A DNA stretch of 64,000 nt from Deinococcus deserti VCD115 (GCF_000020685.1 NC_012526.1:1900001-1964000), one strand, 5' to 3'. Shown: positions 41,839 through 53,364, numbered from the stretch's first letter. The notes: generated by a model not told the origin, from the sequence alone. Numbers and translations are program-made.

Positions 41839-41839
41839 T

Positions 41840-41864
41840 CGCCTGCACATGCAGGCGGGTTTTC
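41840..41864 (+). terminator. Riboswitch-controlled terminator before purH
   Basis: CGCCTGC (41840-41846) pairs with GCAGGCG (41851-41857), followed by GGTTTT. GCGGGTTTTCGG (41855-41866), which holds the end of the stem and the T-run, also pairs perfectly with CCGAAAACCCGC (41878-41889). Confidence 0.8.
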
Positions 41865-41921
41865 GGCCTGTGATCTGCCGAAAACCCGCACCCTGAGACC
41901 AGCACAGCGGAGGACACGAGC

Positions 41922-43454
41922 ATGACGAAACGGGCATTGATCTCGGTAAGTGACAAGACGGGCGTGGTGGAGTTCGCGCGTAGCCTCACGGCGCGCGGCT
42001 GGGAAGTCCTGAGCACCGGAGGCACCTTCCAGGCGTTACAGGAGGCGGGCGTCAGCGTCACTCAGGTCAGTGACGTCACCGGCTTTCCCGAAATGCTCGA
42101 CGGCCGCGTCAAAACCCTGCATCCGGCGGTTCATGGGGGCATCCTGGCCCGGCGCGAACCGCAGCACCTCTCGCAGCTGGAGGCGCAGGGATTCGGCACC
42201 ATCGATCTGGTCTGTGTCAATCTCTACCCTTTCCGTGAAACGGTGGCGCGCGGCGCTCCCGACCCCGAAGTGATCGAGAATATCGACATTGGCGGCCCGG
42301 CCATGATCCGTTCGGCAGCCAAAAACCACAGCGGGGTCCTGGTCCTGGTGGATCCAGCCGACTACCCGGTGGCCCTGCAGGACGAGGTGTCCGGCAGCGA
42401 ACGTCGCCGGCTGGCGGCCAAGGCCTACCGCCACACCAGCGAGTACGACGCGGCGATCACGGCCTACCTGGAGGGTGCCTCCGAAGAGCTGCCGACCCGG
42501 TTGCCGGAACGGCTGACGGTGGACCTGCACCGCGTCGCCCAGGTTCGTTACGGCGAGAACCCCCACCAGCCCGGCGCCGTCTACCGCTGGGGGCAGGCAC
42601 GCGGGCCCGTTATGGATGCCCAGGTGGTCGCCGGCAAACCGATGAGCTTCAACAACTACGCCGACGCGGACGCCGCCTGGAGCCTGTGTCAGGAACTGGC
42701 GGCCCAGGAGGACGGCGCGGTGTGCGTGGCCGTCAAGCACGCCAACCCCTGTGGTGTGGCCGTGGCTGATGACGTGCGCGCCGCCTGGGAACGTGCACGT
42801 GACGCCGACACGCTCAGTGTGTTCGGCGGTGTGGTGGCCGTCAGCCGTCCGGTGGACTTCCAGGCAGCCCAGGCCATGCGCGGCACCTTTCTGGAAGTGC
42901 TGATCGCACCGGAAGTCACGCCCGACGCGGTGGAATGGTTTGCCGAGAAAAAGCCGGACCTGCGCGTCCTGGTAGCTGCACAGGCCTCGGGCGTCAGTGT
43001 GCTGGACGTGCGGCCCCTGACCGGCGGCTTCGCGGTGCAGGAACGAGACACCCGCCCGTGGGACGACCTGTGTCCGGAAGTGGTGACGGCGCGCCAGCCC
43101 ACCGACCAGGAGTGGGCTGATCTGCGCTTTGCCTGGGCCACAGTCAAGCACGCCCGCAGCAACGCCGTGGTGCTGGCCAGAGGCGGCGTGACTGTCGGTC
43201 TGGGTGCGGGCGCCGTCAGCCGGATCTGGGCCGCAGAGCGCGCTGTGGCCAATGCGGGCGACAAGGCCCAGGGCGCCGTGCTGGCCAGTGAGGCCTTCTT
43301 TCCCTTCGACGATGTCGTCCGGCTGGCCGCGCAGTCCGGCGTCACCGCCATCCTGCAGCCGGGGGGCGCCAAGCGTGATCCGGAAGTCATAGCCGCCGCC
43401 AACGAACTGGGCGTGAGCATGGTGTTCACCGGCTCGCGCCACTTCCGGCACTGA
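41922..43454 (+). CDS. purH: Bifunctional AICAR transformylase/IMP cyclohydrolase
   Basis: 510 residues. It does the last two steps of IMP synthesis: formyl transfer from 10-formyl-THF to AICAR, then ring closure. The N-terminal cyclohydrolase part has ALISVSDKTGVVEFA, STGGTFQALQEAG, and RVKTLHPAVHGGIL; the transformylase part has the catalytic KHANPCGVA near residue 265 and ends in SRHFRH. GGAGGA lies 10 nt upstream of the ATG. Controlled by the ZTP riboswitch, 13 nt in front of folD. Confidence 0.98.
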   Translation: MTKRALISVSDKTGVVEFARSLTARGWEVLSTGGTFQALQEAGVSVTQVSDVTGFPEMLDGRVKTLHPAVHGGILARREPQHLSQLEAQGFGTIDLVCVNLYPFRETVARGAPDPEVIENIDIGGPAMIRSAAKNHSGVLVLVDPADYPVALQDEVSGSERRRLAAKAYRHTSEYDAAITAYLEGASEELPTRLPERLTVDLHRVAQVRYGENPHQPGAVYRWGQARGPVMDAQVVAGKPMSFNNYADADAAWSLCQELAAQEDGAVCVAVKHANPCGVAVADDVRAAWERARDADTLSVFGGVVAVSRPVDFQAAQAMRGTFLEVLIAPEVTPDAVEWFAEKKPDLRVLVAAQASGVSVLDVRPLTGGFAVQERDTRPWDDLCPEVVTARQPTDQEWADLRFAWATVKHARSNAVVLARGGVTVGLGAGAVSRIWAAERAVANAGDKAQGAVLASEAFFPFDDVVRLAAQSGVTAILQPGGAKRDPEVIAAANELGVSMVFTGSRHFRH

Positions 43455-43466
43455 GGAGAAGCAGCA

Positions 43467-44354
43467 GTGCCTGAGTCTTCCCCTTCCCCGAATCCTGCCT
43501 CCCTGTCCGGCAAACCGCTGGCCGAGCGCGTGACTCGCGACGTTCGCTCAGCCCTGGCGGACTGGGCCGCCCAGGAACCGGCCTTCCAGCCCCGGCTGGT
43601 CAGTGTCCTGGCCTCAAGCGACCCGGCTTCTCAGGTCTACGTGCAGAGCAAGGCCCGGCAGGCCAGAAAACTGGGTGTGGACCTGCAGGTGCGTGACCTT
43701 GGAGCACATGCCAGCCAGGATGAGCTGCACGACGTCCTGCGCGAGTTGTCAGCAGATCCGCAGGTTCACGGCATCATGCTGGAACTGCCCCTGGCTGGCG
43801 GACTGGACGCCGACGCGGCGCTGCTGCACGTGGCTCACCGCAAGGACGTCGAAGGGCTGACCCCGGCCAACCTGGCCCTGATTGCGGCTGGCCGTGAGGC
43901 GGAGGCGATTCTGCCGCCCACCCCCCGCAGTGTGCGGTTTCTACTGCGCGAGGTCCTGGGCGACGATCTGCGCGGCCAGCGCATTGCGGTGATCGGCCCG
44001 GGGCGCACGGTGGGCCGCCCGCTGGCCTTCATGCTCAATAACCGTGGCGTCACCGTCACCCTGTGCAACGAACACACCCGTGACCTCAGGGGGGTCCTGG
44101 CTCCCATGGACGCCGTGGTCGTGGCGGTCGGGCATCCGGAGCTGCTGCGCGCAGAGCATGTCCACCCTCACCAGGTGATCATTGACGCCGGAATTAATGT
44201 GCAGGGCAAGCAGGTGGTCGGGGACGCAGAGGCAGAGTTACCGGTGCGGGCCCAGACCCCGGTGCCGGGGGGAGTCGGGCCATTGACCAGCGCCCTGATG
44301 TACCAGAATCTGGTGCGCGCCGTAAAGCTGCAGCGCGGCGAGGACGTAGATTAG
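43467..44354 (+). CDS. folD: Methylenetetrahydrofolate dehydrogenase/cyclohydrolase
   Basis: 295 residues. It converts 5,10-methylene-THF to 10-formyl-THF, the cofactor of the purH reaction, so the operon links supply and use. [13 protein letters not shown] near residue 52 has the catalytic Lys; [12 protein letters not shown] is the NADP loop; [15 protein letters not shown] is the C-terminal signature. The conserved QLPLP motif reads ELPLA, an unusual Gln-to-Glu change next to the active site. GTG start with GAGGAG 10 nt upstream. Confidence 0.96.
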   Translation: MPESSPSPNPASLSGKPLAERVTRDVRSALADWAAQEPAFQPRLVSVLASSDPASQVYVQSKARQARKLGVDLQVRDLGAHASQDELHDVLRELSADPQVHGIMLELPLAGGLDADAALLHVAHRKDVEGLTPANLALIAAGREAEAILPPTPRSVRFLLREVLGDDLRGQRIAVIGPGRTVGRPLAFMLNNRGVTVTLCNEHTRDLRGVLAPMDAVVVAVGHPELLRAEHVHPHQVIIDAGINVQGKQVVGDAEAELPVRAQTPVPGGVGPLTSALMYQNLVRAVKLQRGEDVD

Positions 44355-44375
44355 ACAGACCGTGGGAGCCGAGCA

Positions 44376-45503
44376 ATGCCACAATCAGTGCCGATGACTG
44401 GCTTCCAGGACCTTCATGTCGCCTTTATGACCGACGCGCCGCGGGTGGCAGGCAGCGAACTCTGGCTCCTGGATGTGCTGCCGCTGCTCCAGGCCCAGGG
44501 GTTGCGTTCCACGCTGTTTCTGTCAGACCGCGAGAACCTGGATACATTCGCTGCACGCTTCGAAGCCGCAGGCATTCCGGTGCACCGGTATCATGCCTTA
44601 ACGGATCTACCCGAGCTGACACGCGCCTTTGACCTGCGGGTTGTGCAGGGTTGGACCCCTGGAACTTACCGCCAGCTGTTACCGCTCCTGGTGGCTCCCC
44701 GGATGGTCATCAGCCACGATCAGCTGGACTTTCACTATCCGCAGCCGCTGCGGGCCTCGTATCTGGAGGTGTATCCCTGGACGAAGGCCGGTCCGCTGAG
44801 GTCAGCCGACGCCGTAGCCACCGTGTCCCGGTGGGCGGGCGAATTCATGCGGCGCAACATGCGGCTCAAGGATGTCCACGTGGTCAGTAACGGCGTCCGC
44901 ACCGACGACTTCCGGCCAGCCATGGCCGAGGAACGTCTGGCTCTGCGCGAGTCACTGGGTTTTACCCGCTTTACCGTCCTGGTGCCAGGACGCTTCGCTC
45001 CTGAGAAAAATCAACTGGCTGCCCTTCTGGCCGCCCGTCACGCGCCGGAACTCGACTTCGTGTTCTGTGGAGATATGGATTCCAGCATGGGCCGACTGGC
45101 CAGCACCCTGGCGAGGCGGCTACGGCTGGCCAACGCCCGGTTCCTGGGACGGCGCTGGGACATGCCAGAGCTGTACCGCGCTGCCGACGTCCTGCTGCAA
45201 CCCACCCTGGCAGAGAACCAGTCACTGGTGACGCTGGAGGCCATGAGCAGCGGGCTTCCGGTCGTGACCACACCAATCCCCGCCCAGGCCGAACTGGTGC
45301 GCGACGGCGTGGACGGCTTGCTCGTCCCGCCTCAACCGGCTCTGCTGGCCCGTGCCCTGAAGGCTCTGGCGGCTCACCCTGATCGGGCTCGCCAGTTTGG
45401 GCACGCTGCCCGGGCCCATGTGCTGGCTGCCCACACATTGGAAGGCACCACCCATCAAGTGGGCAGCATGCTCCGGGAGGTCCTTACTCAACACTCCCGG
45501 TAA
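44376..45503 (+). CDS. Glycosyltransferase family 4 type
   Basis: 375 residues, GT-B fold. The N-terminal domain has DAPRVAGSELWLLDVL in place of the usual Gly-rich loop; the C-terminal domain has VLVPGRFAPEKNQLALL, RFLGRRWDMPELYRAADVLLQPTLAENQSLVTLEAMSSG(LPVV), that is, the nucleotide-sugar-binding E-x7-E type segment. Donor and acceptor are unknown. GGGAG about 8 nt before ATG 44376 supports the start; it lies 21 nt after folD and may be read with that operon. Confidence 0.88.
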   Translation: MPQSVPMTGFQDLHVAFMTDAPRVAGSELWLLDVLPLLQAQGLRSTLFLSDRENLDTFAARFEAAGIPVHRYHALTDLPELTRAFDLRVVQGWTPGTYRQLLPLLVAPRMVISHDQLDFHYPQPLRASYLEVYPWTKAGPLRSADAVATVSRWAGEFMRRNMRLKDVHVVSNGVRTDDFRPAMAEERLALRESLGFTRFTVLVPGRFAPEKNQLAALLAARHAPELDFVFCGDMDSSMGRLASTLARRLRLANARFLGRRWDMPELYRAADVLLQPTLAENQSLVTLEAMSSGLPVVTTPIPAQAELVRDGVDGLLVPPQPALLARALKALAAHPDRARQFGHAARAHVLAAHTLEGTTHQVGSMLREVLTQHSR

Positions 45504-45534
45504 TGCGGCGAGGCCACCAGAGCAGCGGTACCGC

Positions 45535-47915
<2,381 letters not shown>

Positions 47916-47941
47916 TCACAGAAAATGGGACGGGATCTGTG

Positions 47942-47988
47942 GGGGCGCCCGAACGAGCAGCGCCCCTCTCGGAACTGAGAAGGGGCGC
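47942..47988 (-). promoter_or_regulatory. Expression platform of the met riboswitch
   Basis: Minus strand: GCGCCCC (47988-47982), GGGGCGC (47966-47960), GCGCCCC (47948-47942). The middle arm can pair with either neighbour, so two folds exclude each other. Neither is followed by a T-run. Confidence 0.6.
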
Positions 47989-48019
47989 GTATTTCATCCG
48001 CGTGACCTTCCCTCTTGCT

Positions 48020-48134
48020 CCCACGCGCAGGCATCATCGTTAACGTGCAGTGGGCTGGCTGGGGCACCGTGACGCGATGAGGTCCGGTTGCCGCGCCGTC
48101 TACGAGCCAGGTCTCTCGGGCGCTCTGAAGTGGG
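48020..48134 (-). promoter_or_regulatory. SAM-I riboswitch (S-box)
   Basis: Minus strand from 48134: CCCAC closes P1 with GTGGG near 48020. In between, AGAGCGCC...GGCGC forms P2, GAGAGACCTGGCTCGTAGA matches the GAGGGACTGGCCCgatGAa core, GGCAACCGG (GGCAACC = plus 48086-48092) and GGTGC...CCAGC are the remaining S-box blocks. It lies in front of metY-metX, as expected for S-adenosylmethionine feedback. Confidence 0.88.
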
Positions 48135-48159
48135 TTGCTCCACGCAGGAGCTATCCAAT

Positions 48160-48189
48160 AACCTACCGCCCAGGGGCAAGTGCGGTCAA
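48160..48189 (-). promoter_or_regulatory. Promoter of the metY-metX operon
   Basis: Minus strand: TTGACC (48184-48189), 18-nt spacer, TAGGTT (48160-48165). Transcription would begin around 48150, upstream of the SAM-I aptamer. Confidence 0.7.
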
Positions 48190-48225
48190 GGTAAACGTCC
48201 GGACATGCTGTTTATCTGCAGGTGA

Positions 48226-48609
48226 TCAACCGGCGGCGCACTGCGGGCAGCGGCCATACAGCGTAACCTCGTGGGCCTCGACCACGAAGCCTCCGGGATA
48301 CGTATGGCCAGCCGGCAGGTTTAAAGGGCAGCTATGCAGGGTAAACACGCGGTGGCAGTGGGTGCACGAAAAATGATGGTGGTGGCCCCGGCCACTGGGC
48401 TCGTACAGGGTCTCGCCGTCCAGTGCAACCGGGTGAATTCGCCGCTGTTCGGTCAGCAGCTTCAGGGTCCGGTACACCGTGGCAATGCCCAGTCCCGGCA
48501 GGTCCGCCTGAGCGCGGCGCAGGACCTCAGCCACGGTCAGGGGGCCTTCTGCACCGTCCAACACGCGGGAGATCACGTCGCGTTGGCGGGTGCTGCGGGT
48601 CGCGGTCAT
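48226..48609 (-). CDS. Fur-family metal-responsive regulator
   Basis: 127 residues. [15 protein letters not shown] is the Fur recognition helix; the metal-binding part has HHHHFSC near residue 77 with CTHC and CPQC, the paired Cys of the structural zinc site. It could sense Fe, Mn or Zn; in D. radiodurans the single Fur homologue is reported to act in manganese homeostasis, but this protein cannot be assigned by eye. TATTCT (48617-48622, minus sense) lies 7 nt before the ATG, so it is leaderless. Confidence 0.92.
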   Translation of the reverse strand: MTATRSTRQRDVISRVLDGAEGPLTVAEVLRRAQADLPGLGIATVYRTLKLLTEQRRIHPVALDGETLYEPSGRGHHHHFSCTHCHRVFTLHSCPLNLPAGHTYPGGFVVEAHEVTLYGRCPQCAAG

Positions 48610-48645
48610 GCCAGGCAGAATAGCAAATTTTGAGAACGCCCGATC

Positions 48646-48674
48646 AAAAGCAGCCCACCTGGGCGGTGGGCTGC
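48646..48674 (-). terminator. Terminator of the holin-like operon
   Basis: Minus strand: GCAGCCCACC and GGTGGGCTGC form a perfect 10-bp stem with a 5-nt loop, followed by TTTT. Confidence 0.85.
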
Positions 48675-48689
48675 CGGGAATTCAGAAGT

Positions 48690-49406
48690 TCAGCGCGCGT
48701 TGGGATTGGAGCGTTCTTCGGGGGCAATCGGGGTGCCCACCGCCTTGGCCTCGACGCGGCTCTCGGGCGTGGGGACCACGCCAGGGTGCTTGAGGAACGA
48801 AGCAACAGGGCTGGTTCCGGAGCTGGCGCCCGCAGAGACCGCGTTGCTGCTTGCCGCAGTGCCGGTCACAGTGGCGGGCCCCAGGCTGGAGGGCGTCACC
48901 CTGACTGGCACGCCAGGAGTGGTGACGGTAGGCGTGCTGCCGGCCTTCGTGCCTGTGTTGGAGCGAGCGGCGCCGGGCTGTCCGGCCTTCTGCAGCATTG
49001 AACCTGACAGTTCCTCCAGCTTCGGGGTCAGGACCTTCTCGGTCAGCGAGCGGATCGCCAGAGTACCCAGCGTAGCCACCAGGGCCCCGCTCACGCCCGT
49101 CCCGGCCTGCTTCTTCTGCGCCTTGATCAGAGCCTTCTGATGCTTGACGGGACTGCCCGCATCCACATAGATCTTCTTACTGCGCCGCAGACTCCGGCCC
49201 ATCATCAGCCCGATGACTGCGCCAACAGCCGAAGCTCCACCAAGCATCTTGAGCGGCTCTTTTTGCAATTGGGCCTGCAGGCTGGCTTCACGGGTCAGCG
49301 CGTCCACACTGGCGCGCAGGCGTTCGCGCGCTGCCTCACGTTCGGTCATGGGCTGGGGGACCGGGGCGTATGAAACCGGCTGAGTGGGCTTGGGCTGGTC
49401 GGCCAT
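48690..49406 (-). CDS. Membrane-associated protein, unknown (partner of holin-like gene)
   Basis: 238 residues. Residues 22-50 form a charged helix (EREAARERLRASVDALTREASLQ), typical of the DUF3618-like class of small envelope proteins; a Gly/Ala-rich membrane segment follows (MLGGASAVGAVIGLMMG) and a second weaker one near residue 105. The C-terminal half is a long Ser/Thr/Pro/Ala-rich tail. The start overlaps the stop of the upstream gene (TGATG), so both are made together. The pairing of a holin-superfamily and a DUF3618-like protein is common in envelope operons of unknown role. Confidence 0.6.
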   Translation of the reverse strand: MADQPKPTQPVSYAPVPQPMTEREAARERLRASVDALTREASLQAQLQKEPLKMLGGASAVGAVIGLMMGRSLRRSKKIYVDAGSPVKHQKALIKAQKKQAGTGVSGALVATLGTLAIRSLTEKVLTPKLEELSGSMLQKAGQPGAARSNTGTKAGSTPTVTTPGVPVRVTPSSLGPATVTGTAASSNAVSAGASSGTSPVASFLKHPGVVPTPESRVEAKAVGTPIAPEERSNPNAR

Positions 49407-50188
49407 CAGTACCCCTCCTTCTTCATATCTTCCTTGAACGTGGGCGTGGTGCTCACGGTGATGCCCGGCTGATCCTTAAGCACGACCGGATGCTGAATAT
49501 TGGGGTCGTGCGCGTGGCCATGGTCTCCATGGTCTCCATGGTCGTCATCGAGTTTCTTGTTCAGGTTATCGCCGTAGACCTGAGGCTGGCCGGACGGTGT
49601 GCTTTCGTAGACCGGTACAGGTTCACTGTTGGCGGTGCTTTGCATCCCCGAGGCGTGACCCTCAACGTCTTTTGCCGACCGGTGCTCTGAGCCGACGCCG
49701 TAGGTGGTTGTGCCGGAAGCGACGTGCGAGCCGCTGACGGGAGCTGAGACCGTAGCAGGCTTGCTGGCGGACTGCTTGACTGCCTGCTGTTCGGCCTGAT
49801 ACTGCGCCTCCAGGCGTTCGTCCTCGGTCATGGTGGAGGGGTCTTTGTGCATCAGAGGCTCGTCGCTTGGAACCTCGGCAGAGAGCTTCTTCAGCCCCAT
49901 CATGACCAGCAGGCCCGTCACCACCAGGCTCAGAATGGCGATAATCAGCGCAGCGGCCCATGCCGGCAGACCCATGGCCATCAGCCCATAAAAGACGGTC
50001 AGGATCAGGAAGATCAGGCCCATGATGAGCGGTCCTACCGCCGCCAGCAGCATGACGACGCCAATCCCCTTGGCTTTGGCAACGTCGCCGACCTTGCGGG
50101 CCACATTGTTGATCTCTGATTTCACGAGGGTTACGGCTGCGTCGAAGACATCGACCAGTGCGCTCCCCATGCTCTTGCGTTCTTCCAT
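49406..50188 (-). CDS. Phage-holin-superfamily III-like membrane protein
   Basis: 260 residues; GGAGGATG lies before the ATG. An amphipathic N-terminal helix ([22 protein letters not shown]) leads into two membrane helices at about 43-65 and 72-95, the layout of the PF07332 group. Despite the name, chromosomal members are not lysis proteins. The long C-terminal region is disordered, with a His/Asp-rich patch [15 protein letters not shown] near residue 215, encoded by small DNA repeats, that could bind metal. No phage genes are nearby. Confidence 0.75.
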   Translation of the reverse strand: MEERKSMGSALVDVFDAAVTLVKSEINNVARKVGDVAKAKGIGVVMLLAAVGPLIMGLIFLILTVFYGLMAMGLPAWAAALIIAILSLVVTGLLVMMGLKKLSAEVPSDEPLMHKDPSTMTEDERLEAQYQAEQQAVKQSASKPATVSAPVSGSHVASGTTTYGVGSEHRSAKDVEGHASGMQSTANSEPVPVYESTPSGQPQVYGDNLNKKLDDDHGDHGDHGHAHDPNIQHPVVLKDQPGITVSTTPTFKEDMKKEGY

Positions 50189-50301
50189 ACTTCATCCTCC
50201 GGGTGGCCTGCCATCACGGCAGGCGGGTTGTGCCCCAGCATAGTGAATCCGGCTTCAGTCTCCTGGCAGGCCCAAGAAATCCTCAACTCTGCGGGGGCTG
50301 T

Positions 50302-50327
50302 GCCCTCACGTGGGCAGACGTGAGGGC
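50302..50327. repeat. 10-bp inverted repeat between divergent operons
   Basis: GCCCTCACGT (50302-50311) and ACGTGAGGGC (50318-50327), 6-nt spacer, perfect. It lies between the holin-like operon and the aldehyde dehydrogenase gene and could be an operator for either. Confidence 0.5.
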
Positions 50328-50388
50328 CAGGGTCCGGTCACCATGAACGCCGGTACCTTCAACAGCCGATCTTGAGGCAGACTGAGGC

Positions 50389-51837
50389 ATGACCATCACC
50401 CAGCTTGACCCCGTGGCCCGCGTGAAAGCCTACTTCGCGGGGGAATGGCACACGGCCCCGCGCACCTTTGAGGTCTTTCACCCTGGCAATGGCCAGAGCA
50501 TCGGCGCGGTGGCCGACTGTACCGCAGACGACGCGCGGCGCGCCATTGACGCCGCCGAGACAGCGCTGCGGGAGTGGCGCCAGACCACCGGGTACGACCG
50601 TGGGCAGGTGCTGCGCCGCTGGCATGACCTGATGTTGCAGCACAAAGAAGAGCTCGCCCGGCTGATGACGCTGGAAATGGGTAAGCCCATCACCGAAACG
50701 CGCGGCGAGGTGCACTACGCGGCCAGCTTTATCGAATGGTGCGCCGAGGAAGCCAGCCGCATCGGCGGCGAGCGCATTTCCATGCGCCTGGGCAACAAGC
50801 GTGGGTTTTCCAGTGCGGAGCCGGTAGGCATCGTGTACGCGGTGACGCCCTGGAATTTTCCTGCCGGCATGATTACCCGCAAGGCCGCCCCGGCCCTGGC
50901 TGCCGGCTGCGTGATGATTCTCAAGCCGGCCGAACAGAGCCCCATGACGGCGCTGTATCTGGCCGAACTCTGGCTGGAGGCCGGCGGACCGGCCAACACG
51001 CTGCAGGTACTGCCTACCAATGACGCCGCCGCCTTCACGGCGCCGTTTATGGAAGACACCCGCGTGCGCAAGCTGACCTTTACCGGCAGCACGCCCGTGG
51101 GCCGGCTGCTGTACGAGCAGGCCGCCAGGACCATGAAGCGCGTTTCCCTGGAACTGGGAGGCCACGCTCCCTTCTTGGTCTTTGAGGACGCGGACCTGGA
51201 GCGCGCGGCACGCGAGGTGATCAGCAGCAAGTTCCGCAACGCCGGGCAGACCTGCATCTGCACCAACCGCATCTATGTGCAGCGTTCGGTCGCCGAGGAA
51301 TTTACCCGCCTCCTGAGCGCACGGACCGCGAAACTTACCCTGGGAGACCCGCTTGACGACCAGACCCGTATTGGACCAGTGGTGGAGCAGGCTGGGCTGG
51401 ATAAGATTCAGGCCCATGTTAAAGACGCCCTGGACCGTGGAGCCGTCGCTGCCGTGGGGGGCAAGGCGACAGGGGGGCTGTACTTCGAGCCGACCATCCT
51501 GACCAACGTGGCTCCCGACAGCCTGATCCTGCGGGAAGAAACCTTCGGTCCGGTGGCGCCCATCGTGCTGTTCGATACCGAGGAAGAAGCGCTGCGTCTG
51601 GCCAATGACAGTGAGTACGGTCTGGCCGCCTACGCCTTTACCCGTGACCTGAGCCGCGCGTGGCGGGTGGCCGAGGCCCTGGAATACGGCATTGTGGGCA
51701 TCAACGATGGAGGGCCAAGCAACGGCGCGCCCAACGTGCCTTTCGGCGGCATGAAGAACAGTGGTGTGGGCCGCGAAGGTGGCCACTGGGGCCTGGATGA
51801 GTACCTGGAGATCAAGTTCATTTCCATGGGTGTCTGA
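50389..51837 (+). CDS. gabD: NAD(P)+-dependent aldehyde dehydrogenase, succinate-semialdehyde dehydrogenase type
   Basis: 482 residues. The catalytic Cys289 sits in NAGQTCICTNRIYVQ, and the general base Glu in LELGGHAPFLVFEDAD. VTPWNFPAGMITRKAAPALAAGC and the ending FGGMKNSGVGREGG match GabD, which oxidises succinate semialdehyde to succinate; the paired Cys after the nucleophile (CIC) is common in that group. No GABA aminotransferase gene is adjacent, so the name rests on overall similarity. A weak CAGACT box lies 5 nt before ATG 50389. Confidence 0.88.
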   Translation: MTITQLDPVARVKAYFAGEWHTAPRTFEVFHPGNGQSIGAVADCTADDARRAIDAAETALREWRQTTGYDRGQVLRRWHDLMLQHKEELARLMTLEMGKPITETRGEVHYAASFIEWCAEEASRIGGERISMRLGNKRGFSSAEPVGIVYAVTPWNFPAGMITRKAAPALAAGCVMILKPAEQSPMTALYLAELWLEAGGPANTLQVLPTNDAAAFTAPFMEDTRVRKLTFTGSTPVGRLLYEQAARTMKRVSLELGGHAPFLVFEDADLERAAREVISSKFRNAGQTCICTNRIYVQRSVAEEFTRLLSARTAKLTLGDPLDDQTRIGPVVEQAGLDKIQAHVKDALDRGAVAAVGGKATGGLYFEPTILTNVAPDSLILREETFGPVAPIVLFDTEEEALRLANDSEYGLAAYAFTRDLSRAWRVAEALEYGIVGINDGGPSNGAPNVPFGGMKNSGVGREGGHWGLDEYLEIKFISMGV

Positions 51838-51871
51838 CGCCCGCATCGGGTAATCAATCACGCGAAACTTG

Positions 51872-51895
51872 AGGCGGCTCCGTTTGGAGCCGCCT
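51872..51895. terminator. Terminator between gabD and the lipase gene
   Basis: AGGCGGCTCC (51872-51881) and GGAGCCGCCT (51886-51895), perfect 10-bp stem, 4-nt loop; it can serve both converging genes. Confidence 0.75.
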
Positions 51896-51920
51896 TCCGT
51901 TGATTCAAAGGCCTGGATGA

Positions 51921-52757
51921 TCAGGACTGCTGGCTGCCGCGCGCCTGGAGCCACTCCACGATCCGGTCACGGACCTCGGCGCGGCACTCATCGTTGAGCA
52001 GTTCATGGTGCCCGCCTTCCAGATGCACGAAGGTCTTGTCGGTGCTGGCAATTCCCTCCACAAACCGCTGACTGCCGCGTGGGTCGGTGATGCGGTCGGC
52101 TGAGCCATGAATTACCAGGGTAGGCAGCGTCCAGCGTTCGTACGACGCCCACAGCCGCGCACTGAGGGTCAGCATGCTCGCGGCGGTCAGGGCCGGCACC
52201 TTGCCCTGGTACACGCTGGCGTCTGCCTGGTAGGCACTGACTTCGTCAGACAGGCGCGACAGGTTGGCAGTATCCAGCGCCGTGACCGGCAGTGCGGGTG
52301 CAATCCGGGCCAGCAGCGGAGCCACTTTTTTCAGCAGGGGCGATTCATCTTCACCAACCAGGAGCGCGGGACTCGTCAGGATGACGCCGGCCAGCCCACG
52401 CGGATCACGGGCCACACTGGCCGCCGTGACCAGCCCGCCCATGCTGTGTCCGAAGGCAAACAGCGGACCTGGTTGCCCGCGCAGCGCCTCCCGGGCCAGC
52501 AGGTGATCTTCGACCAGCACCCTCATGTCCACCACGGCACGGCGACCGGCTGACTGACCGTGCCCGCGCTGGTCATAGGCATAGACCGTGAAGCCTGCCG
52601 CGACCAGTGTCGGAATCAGGGCGTGGTAGCGCTCGACATATCGCCCGGCGTACTCGCCCACCCCATGCGAGAGCAGGACCGCACCACGAGGGCTGGAAGC
52701 GGGCCATACATACCCCGTCACAGGTGCGCCCGGCACTGTCCACTGCTGCAGCGTCAT
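51921..52757 (-). CDS. Alpha/beta hydrolase, monoacylglycerol-lipase type
   Basis: 278 residues. [13 protein letters not shown] near residue 30, [13 protein letters not shown] near 60, the nucleophile elbow FGHSMGG near 108, then Asp in [10 protein letters not shown] and His in [11 protein letters not shown] complete the triad and match monoacylglycerol lipases/lysophospholipases. It probably splits fatty acid from monoglycerides. TAAACT (52764-52769, minus sense) ends 6 nt before the ATG (leaderless). Confidence 0.9.
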   Translation of the reverse strand: MTLQQWTVPGAPVTGYVWPASSPRGAVLLSHGVGEYAGRYVERYHALIPTLVAAGFTVYAYDQRGHGQSAGRRAVVDMRVLVEDHLLAREALRGQPGPLFAFGHSMGGLVTAASVARDPRGLAGVILTSPALLVGEDESPLLKKVAPLLARIAPALPVTALDTANLSRLSDEVSAYQADASVYQGKVPALTAASMLTLSARLWASYERWTLPTLVIHGSADRITDPRGSQRFVEGIASTDKTFVHLEGGHHELLNDECRAEVRDRIVEWLQARGSQQS

Positions 52758-52837
52758 GCTGGCAGTTTACCGGGCATGAAGTTCATATAAACGGTCTTGA
52801 GTGCCAGCCATCACCTGCAGCCCACAGACTGGGCAAC

Positions 52838-53281
52838 ATGGCAGACATTTCGAGAAAGGCCAACGCTCAGTGGTTCGGAGACCTGAAAAGCGGTAATGGC
52901 ACGGTCAGCACTGAAAGTGGCGCCCTGAAGGACAACAGCTACTCCTTCAAGGCGCGCTTCGAGCAGGACAAGGCCCCCGGCACGAACCCCGAAGAACTTC
53001 TGGCTGCAGCCCACGCCGGCTGTTTCACCATGCAGCTTTCTGCCATGCTTGCCGCGCATGGCCATCAGCCCGAGGACCTGCGCACCGAAGCCACCTGTGA
53101 GATGGTCAAGGATGGTCCCGGCTTCAAGGTCAGCACCATGCGCCTGACCATCCGCGGGAAGGTCGGCAACATCGATCAGGCCGAGTTTGAAAAGCATGTG
53201 GCCCAGGCAGCCGATGCCTGCCCCCTGAGCCGCGTGATGAAAGGCAACGTGGAAATTACCCACGAAGCTGTCCTCGAATAA
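52838..53281 (+). CDS. osmC: OsmC-family peroxiredoxin
   Basis: 147 residues from ATG 52838; the frame is open further upstream but the family N-terminus ([16 protein letters not shown]) begins here. The two redox Cys are in [13 protein letters not shown] and [12 protein letters not shown], with the conserved Arg/Glu pair region [11 protein letters not shown]. OsmC reduces organic hydroperoxides with thiol donors, adding to the oxidative defence of the organism. A CAGACT box lies 7 nt before the ATG. A strong terminator follows. Confidence 0.92.
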   Translation: MADISRKANAQWFGDLKSGNGTVSTESGALKDNSYSFKARFEQDKAPGTNPEELLAAAHAGCFTMQLSAMLAAHGHQPEDLRTEATCEMVKDGPGFKVSTMRLTIRGKVGNIDQAEFEKHVAQAADACPLSRVMKGNVEITHEAVLE

Positions 53282-53295
53282 CCCTTTCCTGAGCG

Positions 53296-53328
53296 CGAGG
53301 GGCCCTGGTGGTAAGTCAGGGCCCCTCG
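53296..53328 (+). terminator. Terminator of osmC
   Basis: CGAGGGGCCCTG (53296-53307) and CAGGGCCCCTCG (53317-53328), perfect 12-bp stem, 9-nt loop. Confidence 0.75.
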
Positions 53329-53364
53329 TCGTCTGGCAGATGCACTGCTTTCACTCCTGCCCAC

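Noticed and set aside
41750..41896. ORF starting MSGGQLALIVGQPRGS within the ZTP riboswitch, with ATG a few bases after a -10 box
   Set aside because: The bases are those of the aptamer, whose conserved blocks explain the sequence fully; coding is a by-product.
49515..49560. Short tandem repeats (CCATGGTCT) as a possible CRISPR or satellite
   Set aside because: They encode the DHG repeats of the holin-like protein; only three copies and no spacers.
49406..50188. Holin-like gene as evidence of a prophage
   Set aside because: No other phage genes nearby; this holin superfamily is common on chromosomes in non-phage settings.
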